Position numbers and translations under genes: made by a program. Below, piece by piece: positions 17,473-27,223 of a DNA stretch of 64,000 bases. The notes under the pieces were generated by a model that was not told the DNA's origin, made no database searches, and worked only from the letters and a program-made list of their open reading frames with translations. The DNA lies in assembly GCA_019416685.1 (NCBI GenBank), contig DXWV01000057.1, positions 1 to 64,000 of the forward strand. Reading direction: 5' to 3'. This DNA is from Bacteroides sp. (lineage in GTDB: Bacteria > Bacteroidota > Bacteroidia > Bacteroidales > Bacteroidaceae). Within the stretch, counting starts at the first letter, position 1. Every line of letters starts with the position of its first letter.

Positions 17473-18558
17473 ATGAAAAAAAGACTTTTCAGTTTGATAC
17501 TGTTAACGAAAATATGCGTTCTTTGTATCACCGCTTCCAATAATAATCTTCTGCTCTGGCAGAAAGCGCAAAAAGCTACAGAATCCGGTGATTATGAAAA
17601 AGCATATCAAACCTATCAAGAACTAAACCGCCAATGCGATTCCATATATCAAAAAGTTTATGGAGAAGAGGTTGAAGACCTGCGTACGACCTACCAGATA
17701 GATGAACTTGAGTTACAAAACAAACAATCTGCCAATCATTTACTCTCTTACTTAATCGGGGCCATTTCTTCATTAAGTGTACTTATCCTGATCTGTCTTT
17801 TCTTTTTCAGACGCCAAAACAAACAACTGACCATTTCCCGGCAGAAACTGGAAGAAGCAAAAATACTGGCAGAAGAATCTGTAAAAAATAAAAGCCTTTT
17901 TCTCTCGAATATGAGCCACGAAGTAAGAACACCGTTAAATGCTCTTTCGGGCTTTTCAAATATCCTGAGTATGGACGGTATTGATAATGAGACCATCCGG
18001 GAATGTGATGATATTATTCGGCTAAATTCCGATTTATTATTGAAGCTCATCAATGATGTAGTAGATATTTCATGCATAGACCTTGAACACATGTCATTCA
18101 ATATCTCTTCCTGTGACGCCGTCGCGTTGTGTAAATATGTAGTACAGACAATGGAAAAAATAAAGCATACACAAGCAGATATATTATTCCACTCAGAACT
18201 GGAGTCACTTATTATAAATACCGATTCCTCCCGTTTGCAACAAATACTTATTAATTTGATAGTAAATGCCTCCAAGTTTACCAAACAAGGAAAAATTATT
18301 CTGAGTTTGGAACAAAAAGGACGGGAAGCCTGCTTTGCCGTAACCGATACAGGATGTGGCATTGCCCCGGAGCTTCATTCCCGTCTGTTCGGTAGATTTG
18401 AAAAATTAGATGAGAAAGCACAGGGAACCGGGCTCGGATTATCTATCTGTCAACTCATTATCAGACGTTTGGGTGGAGATATTCTGATAGATCCTACATA
18501 TACCGATGGAGCACGATTCGTATTTACTCATCCTTTAGAGGAAAGGAGGAGAATATGA
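17473..18558 (+). CDS. Membrane sensor histidine kinase
   Basis: A 361-aa kinase: signal-like N-terminus, short TPR-like helical region (about 25-60), membrane segment (about 92-112), coiled linker, then HisKA with His in NMSHEVRTPLNALSGF. The ATPase domain has LINLIVNASKFTKQ, DTGCGIAPE and GTGLGLSICQ. All catalytic boxes are intact. Its TGA overlaps the ATG of the next gene (ATGA), so the two proteins are made together. It is short for this group and has little periplasmic sensor of its own. Confidence 0.9.
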   Translation: MKKRLFSLILLTKICVLCITASNNNLLLWQKAQKATESGDYEKAYQTYQELNRQCDSIYQKVYGEEVEDLRTTYQIDELELQNKQSANHLLSYLIGAISSLSVLILICLFFFRRQNKQLTISRQKLEEAKILAEESVKNKSLFLSNMSHEVRTPLNALSGFSNILSMDGIDNETIRECDDIIRLNSDLLLKLINDVVDISCIDLEHMSFNISSCDAVALCKYVVQTMEKIKHTQADILFHSELESLIINTDSSRLQQILINLIVNASKFTKQGKIILSLEQKGREACFAVTDTGCGIAPELHSRLFGRFEKLDEKAQGTGLGLSICQLIIRRLGGDILIDPTYTDGARFVFTHPLEERRRI

Positions 18559-20486
18559 AACAGAAGTTTTTCATTTTATTGATATTTCTATGTACTATGC
18601 TGCAGATATCAGCCAGCCAGACTTCTCAAAATTATTCTTTGCGTGACAGTATTTTCGAGGTATATCATCGTATGCCTGCAGATACCATACGTGCTGAATT
18701 TTTAAAGGATATGTTTCAGCAAAATATCCGGGCAGATTGGTCTATCGAGCTTGCGGACTCTGCTTTACAAGCAGCAGTCACTTTACAGAACAGGAGACTT
18801 GAATTGATAATGTACCATGAAATCTTTCGCTATTCACACTATCGGGGAGATCTTCCTAAAATGGAACAGGCACTGGCACAACTGAAAGAATGCAGTTACC
18901 GCTACCAATCTTATAATTATTATTATTCCTCCTGGGAGGCTGTACTCGATATATATTGCTCCAAAGGCAATATAGAGTATGCTATCCAACAAGCAAAACA
19001 GATGAGAACAGAAGCTGAAAAAGCGGGCTTCACCGAAGGTATTTACACTTCTTATATGGCCTTAGGCTGTGCGTATGGTTATTCAGAACAGTTCAAAGAA
19101 GGAGCTGCTGCCTATAAAAAAGCATTAACGTATCCAATAAAAGTCAATGATAAACTGGATATCTATTGGGGGCTAAGCGGTTGTTACATTGGGTTGAAAG
19201 ATGAAGAAAATGCTTCCGCCATTTTAAACCTGGAAAGAAATCTATTACAGGAATTAGCCAATAAGAAACCTACAAACTACCCTTTATACAGAGATCGTTT
19301 GCTGGATAATGAGCTACGCTTCTGCCAACTCTACACAGAAAAGAAAGATATCTCCAAACTGAAATCCCACCTTATCATGGCTCAAAAACACTATACCGAA
19401 AAAGTGTTCCTCCCCTACTATTTTCAATACCACCTTTCCTGGGCCAGTTATTACCATCTCATTAAAGATTGGGATACTTGTTTCTCTGAACTGGATCTGG
19501 TTTTAGAGCGTAGTAAAGGTACCCAACCCTGGTATGAACAAAATGTCAGGAAAACAAAAGCGCAGTACCTATGGGATGCAGGACGAAAAGAAGCAGCTCT
19601 GGCTGTTTATAAAGACTTGGTTCAGGAAAGAGATTCTCTGATACAATGCTTCCGTGAAAAACAGAAAGAAACCGTTCAGAGCAACTACCTGATAAATATG
19701 GAATTAATGAAACAAGTTAAAAATAAAAATAAGATAAAGTGGCTCATTTTAACCTCAGCGACGATACTATTTATTATAATACTTACATTTACGATCCGAA
19801 CATTATACATCCGTTCTCTTTTGAAAAAAGCCGAAGCAGAAACGCGTGCAGCAAGTGAACTTGCCAGAAAAGCTAATCACATGAAGGATGTCTTTTTAAA
19901 GAATATCGTCCATGATATCCAGATACCTTTGGACCGTGTTGTTAAATATTCCAAACTCTTATCAGTCGAAAGAGATACATTATCTCCCGAACAACGAGCA
20001 GAATATTCATCCAGCATTACAGAATATTCCGAAAAATTAATAACATTGGTAAACAACGTGCTCGATTTATCACGTCTCGAATCCGGAATGATGCGTTTTG
20101 ATATACAGTCTTATGATGTGGTTCAGCTTTGCCGTGATGCAATCTATATGGCAAGAATGCAAGAAGGGAATCTTGCTACCGTAATTTTTGAATACGAAAT
20201 GGAGCCACTTATGTTCCAAACAGACAGTAACAGATTTATGAAACTGATGACTTCTCTTTTTACAGATAAAAGTAACATTTGCACCATGTATTGTAAACTT
20301 AGCGAAGTTAGTTCAGAACAGCACATAAAACTGATTGTTTGCGGAAGCCCGTTATCCACTTCTTCACCAGACAGATTGCAACAAATACAACATGATATCA
20401 ATCGGTTATTTGTCGAAATATTCCACGGAACTTATACGGTTGAAAGTGAGGAAAAGCGTATTACTACCTGCCTCCCGCTTACATAG
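18555..20486 (+). CDS. TPR sensor protein with degenerate histidine-kinase domain
   Basis: A 643-aa protein with a signal peptide (about 1-21), a long TPR-rich periplasmic region (about 30-370) and a membrane segment (about 393-413). A HisKA-like region retains a His in NIVHDIQIPLDRVVKYSKLL. The ATPase part is degenerate: the N-box position reads RFMKLMTSLFTDKS with no Asn, and no DxGxG or GxGxGL glycine boxes are visible. It therefore should not bind ATP and looks like a pseudokinase, possibly a phospho-acceptor or sensor subunit for the complete kinase whose gene overlaps it by four bases. Confidence 0.85.
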   Translation: MKQKFFILLIFLCTMLQISASQTSQNYSLRDSIFEVYHRMPADTIRAEFLKDMFQQNIRADWSIELADSALQAAVTLQNRRLELIMYHEIFRYSHYRGDLPKMEQALAQLKECSYRYQSYNYYYSSWEAVLDIYCSKGNIEYAIQQAKQMRTEAEKAGFTEGIYTSYMALGCAYGYSEQFKEGAAAYKKALTYPIKVNDKLDIYWGLSGCYIGLKDEENASAILNLERNLLQELANKKPTNYPLYRDRLLDNELRFCQLYTEKKDISKLKSHLIMAQKHYTEKVFLPYYFQYHLSWASYYHLIKDWDTCFSELDLVLERSKGTQPWYEQNVRKTKAQYLWDAGRKEAALAVYKDLVQERDSLIQCFREKQKETVQSNYLINMELMKQVKNKNKIKWLILTSATILFIIILTFTIRTLYIRSLLKKAEAETRAASELARKANHMKDVFLKNIVHDIQIPLDRVVKYSKLLSVERDTLSPEQRAEYSSSITEYSEKLITLVNNVLDLSRLESGMMRFDIQSYDVVQLCRDAIYMARMQEGNLATVIFEYEMEPLMFQTDSNRFMKLMTSLFTDKSNICTMYCKLSEVSSEQHIKLIVCGSPLSTSSPDRLQQIQHDINRLFVEIFHGTYTVESEEKRITTCLPLT

Positions 20487-20506
20487 TAGTTTTATATTCA
20501 AAAAAA

Positions 20507-20540
20507 GCCTTTACCCCAATGATGAAGCAAAGGCCTTTTT
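20507..20540 (+). terminator. Terminator after the kinase pair
   Basis: GCCTTT and AAAGGC pair around a 16-base loop and are followed by five T residues. Confidence 0.75.
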
Positions 20541-20571
20541 GATCTTCTATCAGATCATAAATATGTTCCCA

Positions 20572-21006
20572 TCATTCGCCTATGGAGCTTTCAATCACAA
20601 AATTCTCTGATTTAAAATTGTCATAGTATCTTCCGGAAACTGCAGTAAACTTCAGGACACAATAATCAGGATCCGTAACACCTTCTTTATAATACATCGT
20701 ATCACCTTCCCGCCATATCATTTCTTTGCTTACATGATCTGTCAGGACTTCCATTCTTCCTTTTAGCATTATTCCCTTAAAAAAACGTGTATCACAAAAA
20801 TAAAGACAAGAACGAGACTCCTTTAAAAACTGAGAGACGCGCAAGGACGAAGTATTTGTTGTTAAATAGATCACACAAATTCCCTCTCGTTTACGGGGTT
20901 GCAACATTGCTTTTATATTAGGAAAGCCTTCTGCATCAACTGAACCAATAAAAGCTATTCTCTGTTTGTCTATCATATTTCCTACTGTTTTTTCTACATC
21001 TTTCAT
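20572..21006 (-). CDS. Pyridoxamine 5'-phosphate oxidase-like flavin-binding protein
   Basis: A 144-aa split-barrel protein of the PNPOx-like/general-stress FMN-binding group. Signatures are KQRIAFIGSVDAEGFPNIKAM at the N-terminus, the flavin-contacting ICVIYLTTNTSSLRVSQFLK strands, and RSCLYFCDTRFFKGIMLKG. It is too short for a bona fide PdxH. Function likely redox or flavin/heme-related, not known. Encoded separately on the minus strand next to an AraC-type regulator. Confidence 0.85.
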   Translation of the reverse strand: MKDVEKTVGNMIDKQRIAFIGSVDAEGFPNIKAMLQPRKREGICVIYLTTNTSSLRVSQFLKESRSCLYFCDTRFFKGIMLKGRMEVLTDHVSKEMIWREGDTMYYKEGVTDPDYCVLKFTAVSGRYYDNFKSENFVIESSIGE

Positions 21007-21098
21007 GATTTTACTGTTTTATAGATTAATAAGTACCACAAAGATAAGGGGATAGAAAAGAAGTAATATAATAGAAATAAAGGAGAAAATAGTACTTT

Positions 21099-21974
21099 TT
21101 ACGGTTTATACTCTTTGCGATAAGCCAAAGGAGTGTAACCTGTACACTGGCGAAAAGCACGGATAAAATAAGAGACTGACGAAAAGTTGAATTCAAATGC
21201 AAGCTCAGAGACAGAAAAATTTGTACAAACGAGTAATCTCCGAACCTCATCTATTACTCTATCCTGTATATATTGCTTGGCACTAATACTCATAACAGTG
21301 TTCATCAACTCATTCAGATAGTTGGACGTGACACAAAGTTTATCCGCATAAAATTGAACAGAATGCTGCGTTCTCAAATGAATATCAACTAATTTTATAA
21401 ATCTACTGATATGAATATTACGATTCTCCTTATTTATTGTTTCTACAGGTATCTCATTTTGATAAGTCCTGTCCAGCAACATGAGTGTTTCATAAAGTAG
21501 TGCTCTCAATACATGTATATCATTTTGTTTATATTCATCTATTTCTGTTTTAATATTCTGCAAAAGCCGGAGCATGCGTTCATAAAGTTCATCAGCCAAG
21601 TGTAATTTGGAGAATGATTTATCCCATCCAAAAAATGAAAGATGCTGTACAAACAAAGAATCTTTAAAGACGGAAGATAAAAAACGATCCTCAAAAATCA
21701 ACGCATAACCGTTTGTTATGTGATTCGTATCCCAACACCGTATCTCCCCCGGCTGAGAAAAAAACACATCACAAGGAGTCGCCTCATAATTCTGATTATC
21801 AATAGAGAAACGCCCCTTCCCCTCAGTTATGAAAGTGATATCATAATATGTCAATTTATGAATGGGGCTTTCGGATAAAAACCTTTTTATGTATTTTAAT
21901 TCTACAACGTCAATTAATAACTCACTTCCATACTTAGTCTTATAAAAAGTATATTGAGAAATTGGATTCTTCAT
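21099..21974 (-). CDS. AraC-family transcriptional regulator
   Basis: A 291-aa regulator with an N-terminal cupin-like ligand domain (about 25-130, THEGKGRF-like ITEGKGRFSIDNQNYEA) and a C-terminal AraC HTH pair (about 195-291). The latter includes FYADKLCVTSNYLNELM, then VSELAFEFNFSSVSYFIRAF and the terminal TGYTPLAYRK. It probably controls the adjacent PNPOx-like gene on the same strand, 93 bases downstream, or other loci; this is inference. Confidence 0.9.
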   Translation of the reverse strand: MKNPISQYTFYKTKYGSELLIDVVELKYIKRFLSESPIHKLTYYDITFITEGKGRFSIDNQNYEATPCDVFFSQPGEIRCWDTNHITNGYALIFEDRFLSSVFKDSLFVQHLSFFGWDKSFSKLHLADELYERMLRLLQNIKTEIDEYKQNDIHVLRALLYETLMLLDRTYQNEIPVETINKENRNIHISRFIKLVDIHLRTQHSVQFYADKLCVTSNYLNELMNTVMSISAKQYIQDRVIDEVRRLLVCTNFSVSELAFEFNFSSVSYFIRAFRQCTGYTPLAYRKEYKP

Positions 21975-22729
21975 TTTCTATATTTAACTTCTGAATAAAT
22001 ATTCAGCAAAGATATTGAATCTCACGATACTTTTATTATCACTCCATATACTTTCTTTTTACTCAACTATTAGATATCTATTTATATCAACAGACTCTGA
22101 CACATGGAATATTCAATAAGAAAGCAACTTTCTCCAGCTTATCTGTTATATGCCCTATTCCAATTGCATAGTGATGTGAAGGTCCAGTTTTACTCCATTT
22201 ATCTATGTTACTTCTGGTTATTTGCTAATTACATTGTTAATTGGTTGCATAGCTTAGCCTTGCCGCACGAAATGCGGAACTTTAACCGACAACTATAAGG
22301 AGGTATTCGTCAAATGGACGAAAAGGTATAATTCCACTTGCAAAAACGTGAAGCCGTGATAATCGCCATGTGGAAACAGTCATTATGAATTGAATAAAGC
22401 GAGAGCAAATCTTGATAGAAAAGTACTGGCGACTTTGTCATACCACCTGCGAAGTTCATGGGCGATTATCCGTACCGACTGTCCCTTGTAGCATTTGCAT
22501 AGGGAGTTTGACAGTGAACCGTCATCTTCCTCCCCCGTCAGTTTTATCCTCAGAAGCGGAGCGGAAGAGAAAGAACGAATCATCCGGTGCTTTTCGGAAA
22601 CAAGCAGCTTGCCGCCAATCTCCTCGGTATTGGAAGGACAACGCTGTACGTCCAAATGTAGGAATACGTGATAAAAAGAGTGATTCATAAAATCTTGGCA
22701 CAAGATGATTTAGATTGAATTTTTCTTTG
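21975..22729. other. 755-base gap without a recognised gene
   Basis: Open frames exist on both strands at 22383-22703 and 22412-22690, but neither resembles a family I know and they overlap each other. A small stem-loop (CCGCA, loop, TGCGG) lies near 22262-22276. The composition suggests decayed accessory DNA next to the helicase gene. Confidence 0.4.
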
Positions 22730-22737
22730 TAATTTTG
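22730..22737 (+). promoter_or_regulatory. -7 box upstream of the helicase gene
   Basis: TAATTTTG matches TAnnTTTG. The expected start is near 22744, giving a leader of roughly 105 bases that includes a 25-codon ORF. No strong -33 element is visible. Confidence 0.45.
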
Positions 22738-22749
22738 CTAAAGATAAAA

Positions 22750-22827
22750 ATGTTATTTGGTAAATGCAAATTTGAAAAATCCGACGAAATCGGTAAGTTG
22801 GTAAATCGTAACCCTGTGATAACATAA
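22750..22827 (+). CDS. Possible 25-aa leader ORF before the helicase
   Basis: An ATG at 22750 opens MLFGKCKFEKSDEIGKLVNR and closes after 25 residues, 23 bases before the helicase ATG. It begins just after the predicted transcript start. It could be a leader peptide or small partner; no homology is recognised, and chance is possible for so short a frame. Confidence 0.3.
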   Translation: MLFGKCKFEKSDEIGKLVNRNPVIT

Positions 22828-22850
22828 TATCGATAAAAAAGAAGCGCAAC

Positions 22851-25553
22851 ATGGAAAAGAAGTACGACCAATGGATATCAAAGTGTGATATGGTAATCTG
22901 TTTGAATCTTGATTCAGCAGATTTCTCAAACCGCGGACTTCTTTCCGTGAATATATTGAGCCAATTGCGCAACTTAATAGATCACATTTGCGTGAAGATT
23001 TTTGCTACAAGCGGAGGACATCTTGACACAGTATATTACAACAACATCACGGAGGCGAAAAAGTATGTACACAGCAGAGGAGAATATCGTTTTATAAAAC
23101 AGTTTTATGATTTATTGCAAATTTCCGTATCACATTATACTCTCGACCCTGAGAACTCAGAACGTCTGATGCTGAAATATTATGAATATTTGCTACGAAT
23201 AAAGCAACTTATGAATGAAAAGTATGGAGTGGAAATTTTGCATAACCTCAATAAATTCCCACTAAATACAGACCCTGCCTTTTCAACCTATTATAAAGCA
23301 ATAGCAGACAAGATTACAAACCTTGATCTATCAAATGCCTTAACTGAAGAAAGACGCTTCTACATTTATAAAATTAAACCTCTGTTCGTAGAAGATTCCA
23401 TTTATTACGAAATCACATTCTCTCTTGCAAACGAAAGAGTGAGTAAATTCGACCGAATCATAGCCTTTTCCAAAGCAGAAATCATTCCTAATTATGCCAC
23501 ATTCCTACGTTTGACAACAACTGAAATCAGCGTATTGGGAGTGAATATGCCCATATTGATCGTTGTAGATTGGAAACCTTCAATAAGAATATGCGAATTG
23601 AAGAATTTTGGGAAAATATTGGGATTAGACTTTCCTGACTCCCGTACCAAGGAATACAGCAATCTGATGAATTATCTGATGGACAGCCGATGCTCGCTAA
23701 CGGAAATTATAAATTTTGAGGAATCCCGTTTTAAGGATTTTCTATCGAGAATCCAACATGGAGGAAAAACACAGCACATCAGTTCGTTATTGGAGCGTTG
23801 CCGTTCTATCATTAAAAGGGACGATCCAGGAAGCAATGTATTACGCTACCTTTTATTAAGGATGAATAACAAGATTATCAAAAGCCAATACAACTGTACA
23901 CCATGTTCTTCTCTCACAAACTTGTATCTTAGCATAAAAAGCAAGCCATTCGACAACATGCCTTTCAGCTTTTCGTTGTCCAACCACAATCCTCTATTAT
24001 CCGATTTGTTGGAGGCTATTCCAACAGTTGGTCATGAGCCTGAGTTTCTTGCCCGTCGCTTGGCAAATAATGCCGAACACAACGGAACACTTTATACTCC
24101 ACAAACGGAACTGACAACTTTCACTAATGTTCCGTCGTTGGCAGAAGAGTACAATAACCGTCTATACTATAAGCATCAACACGCACGGATTGAAATGTTC
24201 AAGGGTTTTTCATACATACGCAAATACGAAGAAAATGTCCATAGCATCTTGCAAATACTGAACAATAAATCCAAAAGCGGGATTTCCAACTATACTGCAA
24301 TCGCGAACAAATGGTTGGCAAGCCCAGGAGTATATATAGATTGCAACGAAAAACGTACTGCTATACAAAATATCTTCTCCGATTCACAAGTGGCTTTTAT
24401 CTATGGGGCTGCAGGTACGGGAAAGTCGACTCTTATCAATCACATTTCTCACATATTCAGCGATAAAGACAAACTTTATCTTGCAAACACAAACCCGGCA
24501 GTGGATAATCTAAAACGCAAAGTCAATGCTGCCAACACAAACTTTATAACCATTGCAAGTTATTTGAGTCGCAGAAACATCGAATGTGATATTCTATTTA
24601 TTGACGAATGTAGCACAGTATGCAATGAAGACATGTTAGCCATATTGAAAAATGAATCGTTCCGCCTTTTAGTGCTCGTCGGGGATATGTTCCAAATTGA
24701 ATCCATAAAATTCGGAAATTGGTTCAGTATTTCACATTCTCATTTCAAAGGCAGCAATGTGGTAGAACTGACACAACCATATCGAACCTCATGCCCTGAT
24801 TTGATAGAGACATGGGGAAAGGTAAGGACATTATCACCAGACATTCTTGAACATATCACCCGAAATGACTATTCGGCAAACCTTAACGAATCAATCTTCA
24901 ACAAGACAGAGCCGGACGAGATTGTACTTTGTCTTAACTATGGCGGGCTATATGGTATTAACAATATAAACCGTTTCCTACAGAGCAGTAACCCTAATCC
25001 ACCTGTCCAATGGGGCATACATACTTACAAGAAAGGAGATCCTATTCTGTTCAATGAAACAGACCGTTTCTTCCCTATTCTATACAACAATCTGAAAGGT
25101 GAAATCGTAGACATCTCAACAAATGACCATTCAATATTTTTCACTCTGAAAGTAAACACACTGCTTTCTGACTTTGATCTTGAAGGAAGCGACATCGAGT
25201 ATATTTCCACAAGTCTGGATGGAACTACAACAATCCGCATTCAAGTGGAGGAAGAGGAGGACGGTGATTTCGATGCAAACTCCGACCGGGGAGTAATACC
25301 ATTCCAAATAGCCTATGCTGTCTCCATCCACAAAGCCCAAGGATTGGAATACCAATCAGTCAAAATAGTTATCACCCATGATGTGGAAGAACTCATAACA
25401 CACAATATCTTCTATACCGCAATAACACGCACACGTGAAAAACTAAAAATCTACTGGACCCCGGAGACGGAGAATAAAATTCTAAGCAATATGAAATTCC
25501 AATTTAGCAAAAAAGATTACGGAATTATAAGGAATAAATACCATGACTTTTAA
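22851..25553 (+). CDS. Large SF1 (RecD/UvrD-like) helicase, putative defence protein
   Basis: A 900-aa ATPase. The C-terminal half is a superfamily 1 helicase: motif I GAAGTGKST (about 519-527), motif II LFIDECS (about 583-589), motif III LVGDMFQIES, and motifs V/VI AVSIHKAQGLEYQ and TAITRTREKLKIYW (near 820-865). The N-terminal ~500 residues are not recognised. An R-x4-H motif in LSQLRNLIDHI (R43, H48) within a helical stretch is reminiscent of HEPN ribonuclease domains. The gene stands alone with its own -7 box, flanked by a gene-poor gap and overlapping the extended frame of an EamA permease. Stand-alone multi-domain SF1 helicases of this size are frequent in defence islands, but antiphage activity is inference. 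Confidence 0.8.
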   Translation: MEKKYDQWISKCDMVICLNLDSADFSNRGLLSVNILSQLRNLIDHICVKIFATSGGHLDTVYYNNITEAKKYVHSRGEYRFIKQFYDLLQISVSHYTLDPENSERLMLKYYEYLLRIKQLMNEKYGVEILHNLNKFPLNTDPAFSTYYKAIADKITNLDLSNALTEERRFYIYKIKPLFVEDSIYYEITFSLANERVSKFDRIIAFSKAEIIPNYATFLRLTTTEISVLGVNMPILIVVDWKPSIRICELKNFGKILGLDFPDSRTKEYSNLMNYLMDSRCSLTEIINFEESRFKDFLSRIQHGGKTQHISSLLERCRSIIKRDDPGSNVLRYLLLRMNNKIIKSQYNCTPCSSLTNLYLSIKSKPFDNMPFSFSLSNHNPLLSDLLEAIPTVGHEPEFLARRLANNAEHNGTLYTPQTELTTFTNVPSLAEEYNNRLYYKHQHARIEMFKGFSYIRKYEENVHSILQILNNKSKSGISNYTAIANKWLASPGVYIDCNEKRTAIQNIFSDSQVAFIYGAAGTGKSTLINHISHIFSDKDKLYLANTNPAVDNLKRKVNAANTNFITIASYLSRRNIECDILFIDECSTVCNEDMLAILKNESFRLLVLVGDMFQIESIKFGNWFSISHSHFKGSNVVELTQPYRTSCPDLIETWGKVRTLSPDILEHITRNDYSANLNESIFNKTEPDEIVLCLNYGGLYGINNINRFLQSSNPNPPVQWGIHTYKKGDPILFNETDRFFPILYNNLKGEIVDISTNDHSIFFTLKVNTLLSDFDLEGSDIEYISTSLDGTTTIRIQVEEEEDGDFDANSDRGVIPFQIAYAVSIHKAQGLEYQSVKIVITHDVEELITHNIFYTAITRTREKLKIYWTPETENKILSNMKFQFSKKDYGIIRNKYHDF

Positions 25554-25605
25554 CAGTATGAAAAAGTACTGCTTTATGACACCCACGAATTTTCGTCCCG
25601 ATGCA

Positions 25606-26526
25606 ATGAGCAAAACAAAAGGTATTCTATATGCAGCAGTGTCCTCCTCTACTTTTGGACTGGCACCCTTCTTCTCCATCATGCTTCTCACAACAGGATT
25701 CTCCTCATTTGAAGTACTGAGCTACCGTTGGGGAGTGGCTTCTGCCACATTAATACTTTTCGGTTTAATATCCGGATACAATTTCCGGTTAAATAAAAAG
25801 GACTTCGGTGTCGTATTTTTATTAAGCTTATTCCGTGCAGCCACATCACTGAGTCTGGTGATTGCTTATCAGAATATAGCCAGTGGAGTGGCCTCTATCA
25901 TCCATTTCATGTACCCGTTGGCTGTAGCTCTGGCTATGATGCTCTTTTTCCATGAAAAGAAGTCACTATGGACTATTACAGCTATCCTGGTATCTATCGC
26001 CGGAGCTGTATTTCTTTCATCGGGAGACATCAGTCACAGTGGAGGTAACACTACCGTAGGAATCATAGCCGCCTGTATCTCTGTTTTTTCTTATGGAGGC
26101 TATATCATAGGAGTACGAAAAAGCCGTGCAGTACAAATCAACTCAACTGTACTCACTTGCTATGTAATGGGAATAGGCGCTCTCCTTTTTATTATATGCG
26201 GTTGTTTCACCAGTGGTATCCGGATCGTAACAGACTGGGGTACATGGCTGTATATATTAGGACTTGCCTTACCTGCCACCGCCATCTCTAATATGGCTCT
26301 GATCAAAGCAATCAAACACATTGGTCCTACCCTTACGTCTATCTTCGGAGCCATGGAACCGCTAACAGCTGTCATCATAGGGACGCTCGTTTTTCAGGAA
26401 TTGCTCACTCTAAAGAGTGTTATAGGAATTATTCTGATAGTAACAGCGGTTACTATCGTGTTTTTTAGAGAAAAGCGATCAACGATAAACGACCATTCAT
26501 CATCCGCCGCAAATCATTTACCGTAA
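25606..26526 (+). CDS. EamA/DMT-family permease
   Basis: A drug/metabolite-type transporter with about ten membrane helices and two EamA repeats. The first repeat begins KGILYAAVSSSTFGLAPFFS and the second VGIIAACISVFSYGGYIIG. The ATG at 25606 (MSKTKGIL) fits the family start. The open frame continues upstream to 25543, overlapping the helicase gene by 11 bases; ATG 25558 and 25576 are alternatives. The N-terminal extension would be unusual. Substrate unknown. Confidence 0.88.
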   Translation: MSKTKGILYAAVSSSTFGLAPFFSIMLLTTGFSSFEVLSYRWGVASATLILFGLISGYNFRLNKKDFGVVFLLSLFRAATSLSLVIAYQNIASGVASIIHFMYPLAVALAMMLFFHEKKSLWTITAILVSIAGAVFLSSGDISHSGGNTTVGIIAACISVFSYGGYIIGVRKSRAVQINSTVLTCYVMGIGALLFIICGCFTSGIRIVTDWGTWLYILGLALPATAISNMALIKAIKHIGPTLTSIFGAMEPLTAVIIGTLVFQELLTLKSVIGIILIVTAVTIVFFREKRSTINDHSSSAANHLP

Positions 26527-26612
26527 AAAAATATCTTTATCAATCGAAAACAAATCCATTCCGGCAGGTGTTGGTATAGGCAGTAAATAATAAAACCTAG
26601 ACCAAAACAGAA

Positions 26613-27200
26613 ATGAAAACAATTAAATTAATTTTAGCAGTAGGATTTCTGCTCGCCTTTGCTACGGGTACATATGCCCAAAAGCAAAGAACTCAAACCT
26701 ATCTACCCAAATTTGCCATTAAAACAAATGCCCTTTACTGGGCCACAAGTACTCCCAACTTAGGATTTGAAATAGGACTGGCAAAGAAATTAACTCTTGA
26801 TGTATCGGGCAATTACAACCCCTGGAAGTTTTCGGACAACAAACAGTTCAAGCATTGGTTAGTACAGCCAGAACTACGTTACTGGCTCTGCGAACGTTTT
26901 AATGGTAGTTTCTTCGGCCTGCACGGACACTATGCCGATGTGGACATTAGTAACCTTGACATGTTCGGCTTGGGGCATGATCGGTATGATGGGAAACTTT
27001 ATGGTGCTGGCATCTCTTACGGTTATCAGTGGATATTGAACAAACGCTGGAGTATGGAAGCCACCATCGGCCTTGGCTACGCTCACATAAAGTATGATAA
27101 ATATGAACCGGGAGACAATGGTCAGAAACTGGACCATAATACCAAAGATTATTTCGGCCCTACCAAAGTAGGTCTTAGCTTCATCTACATTATTAAATAA
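26613..27200 (+). CDS. DUF3575 outer-membrane protein
   Basis: A 195-aa protein with a signal peptide (about 1-22, ending TYAQ) and the DUF3575 pattern KTNALYWATSTPNLGFEIGL, followed by a small beta-rich membrane-barrel-like sequence ending KVGLSFIYIIK. In Bacteroidales this family is usually encoded with DUF3868 proteins in fimbria (Mfa/FimA-type) gene sets. It is followed 23 bases later by such a partner. Confidence 0.85.
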   Translation: MKTIKLILAVGFLLAFATGTYAQKQRTQTYLPKFAIKTNALYWATSTPNLGFEIGLAKKLTLDVSGNYNPWKFSDNKQFKHWLVQPELRYWLCERFNGSFFGLHGHYADVDISNLDMFGLGHDRYDGKLYGAGISYGYQWILNKRWSMEATIGLGYAHIKYDKYEPGDNGQKLDHNTKDYFGPTKVGLSFIYIIK

Positions 27201-27223
27201 TAACCTATAAACCAACTGTAACA

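Noticed and set aside
17748..18362. 204-aa antisense ORF in the sensor kinase
   Set aside because: It is a shadow of the kinase coding frame and has no homology-like features.
22383..22703. Minus-strand ORF of 106 aa
   Set aside because: No recognisable family, overlapping frames on both strands, and no promoter or start context.
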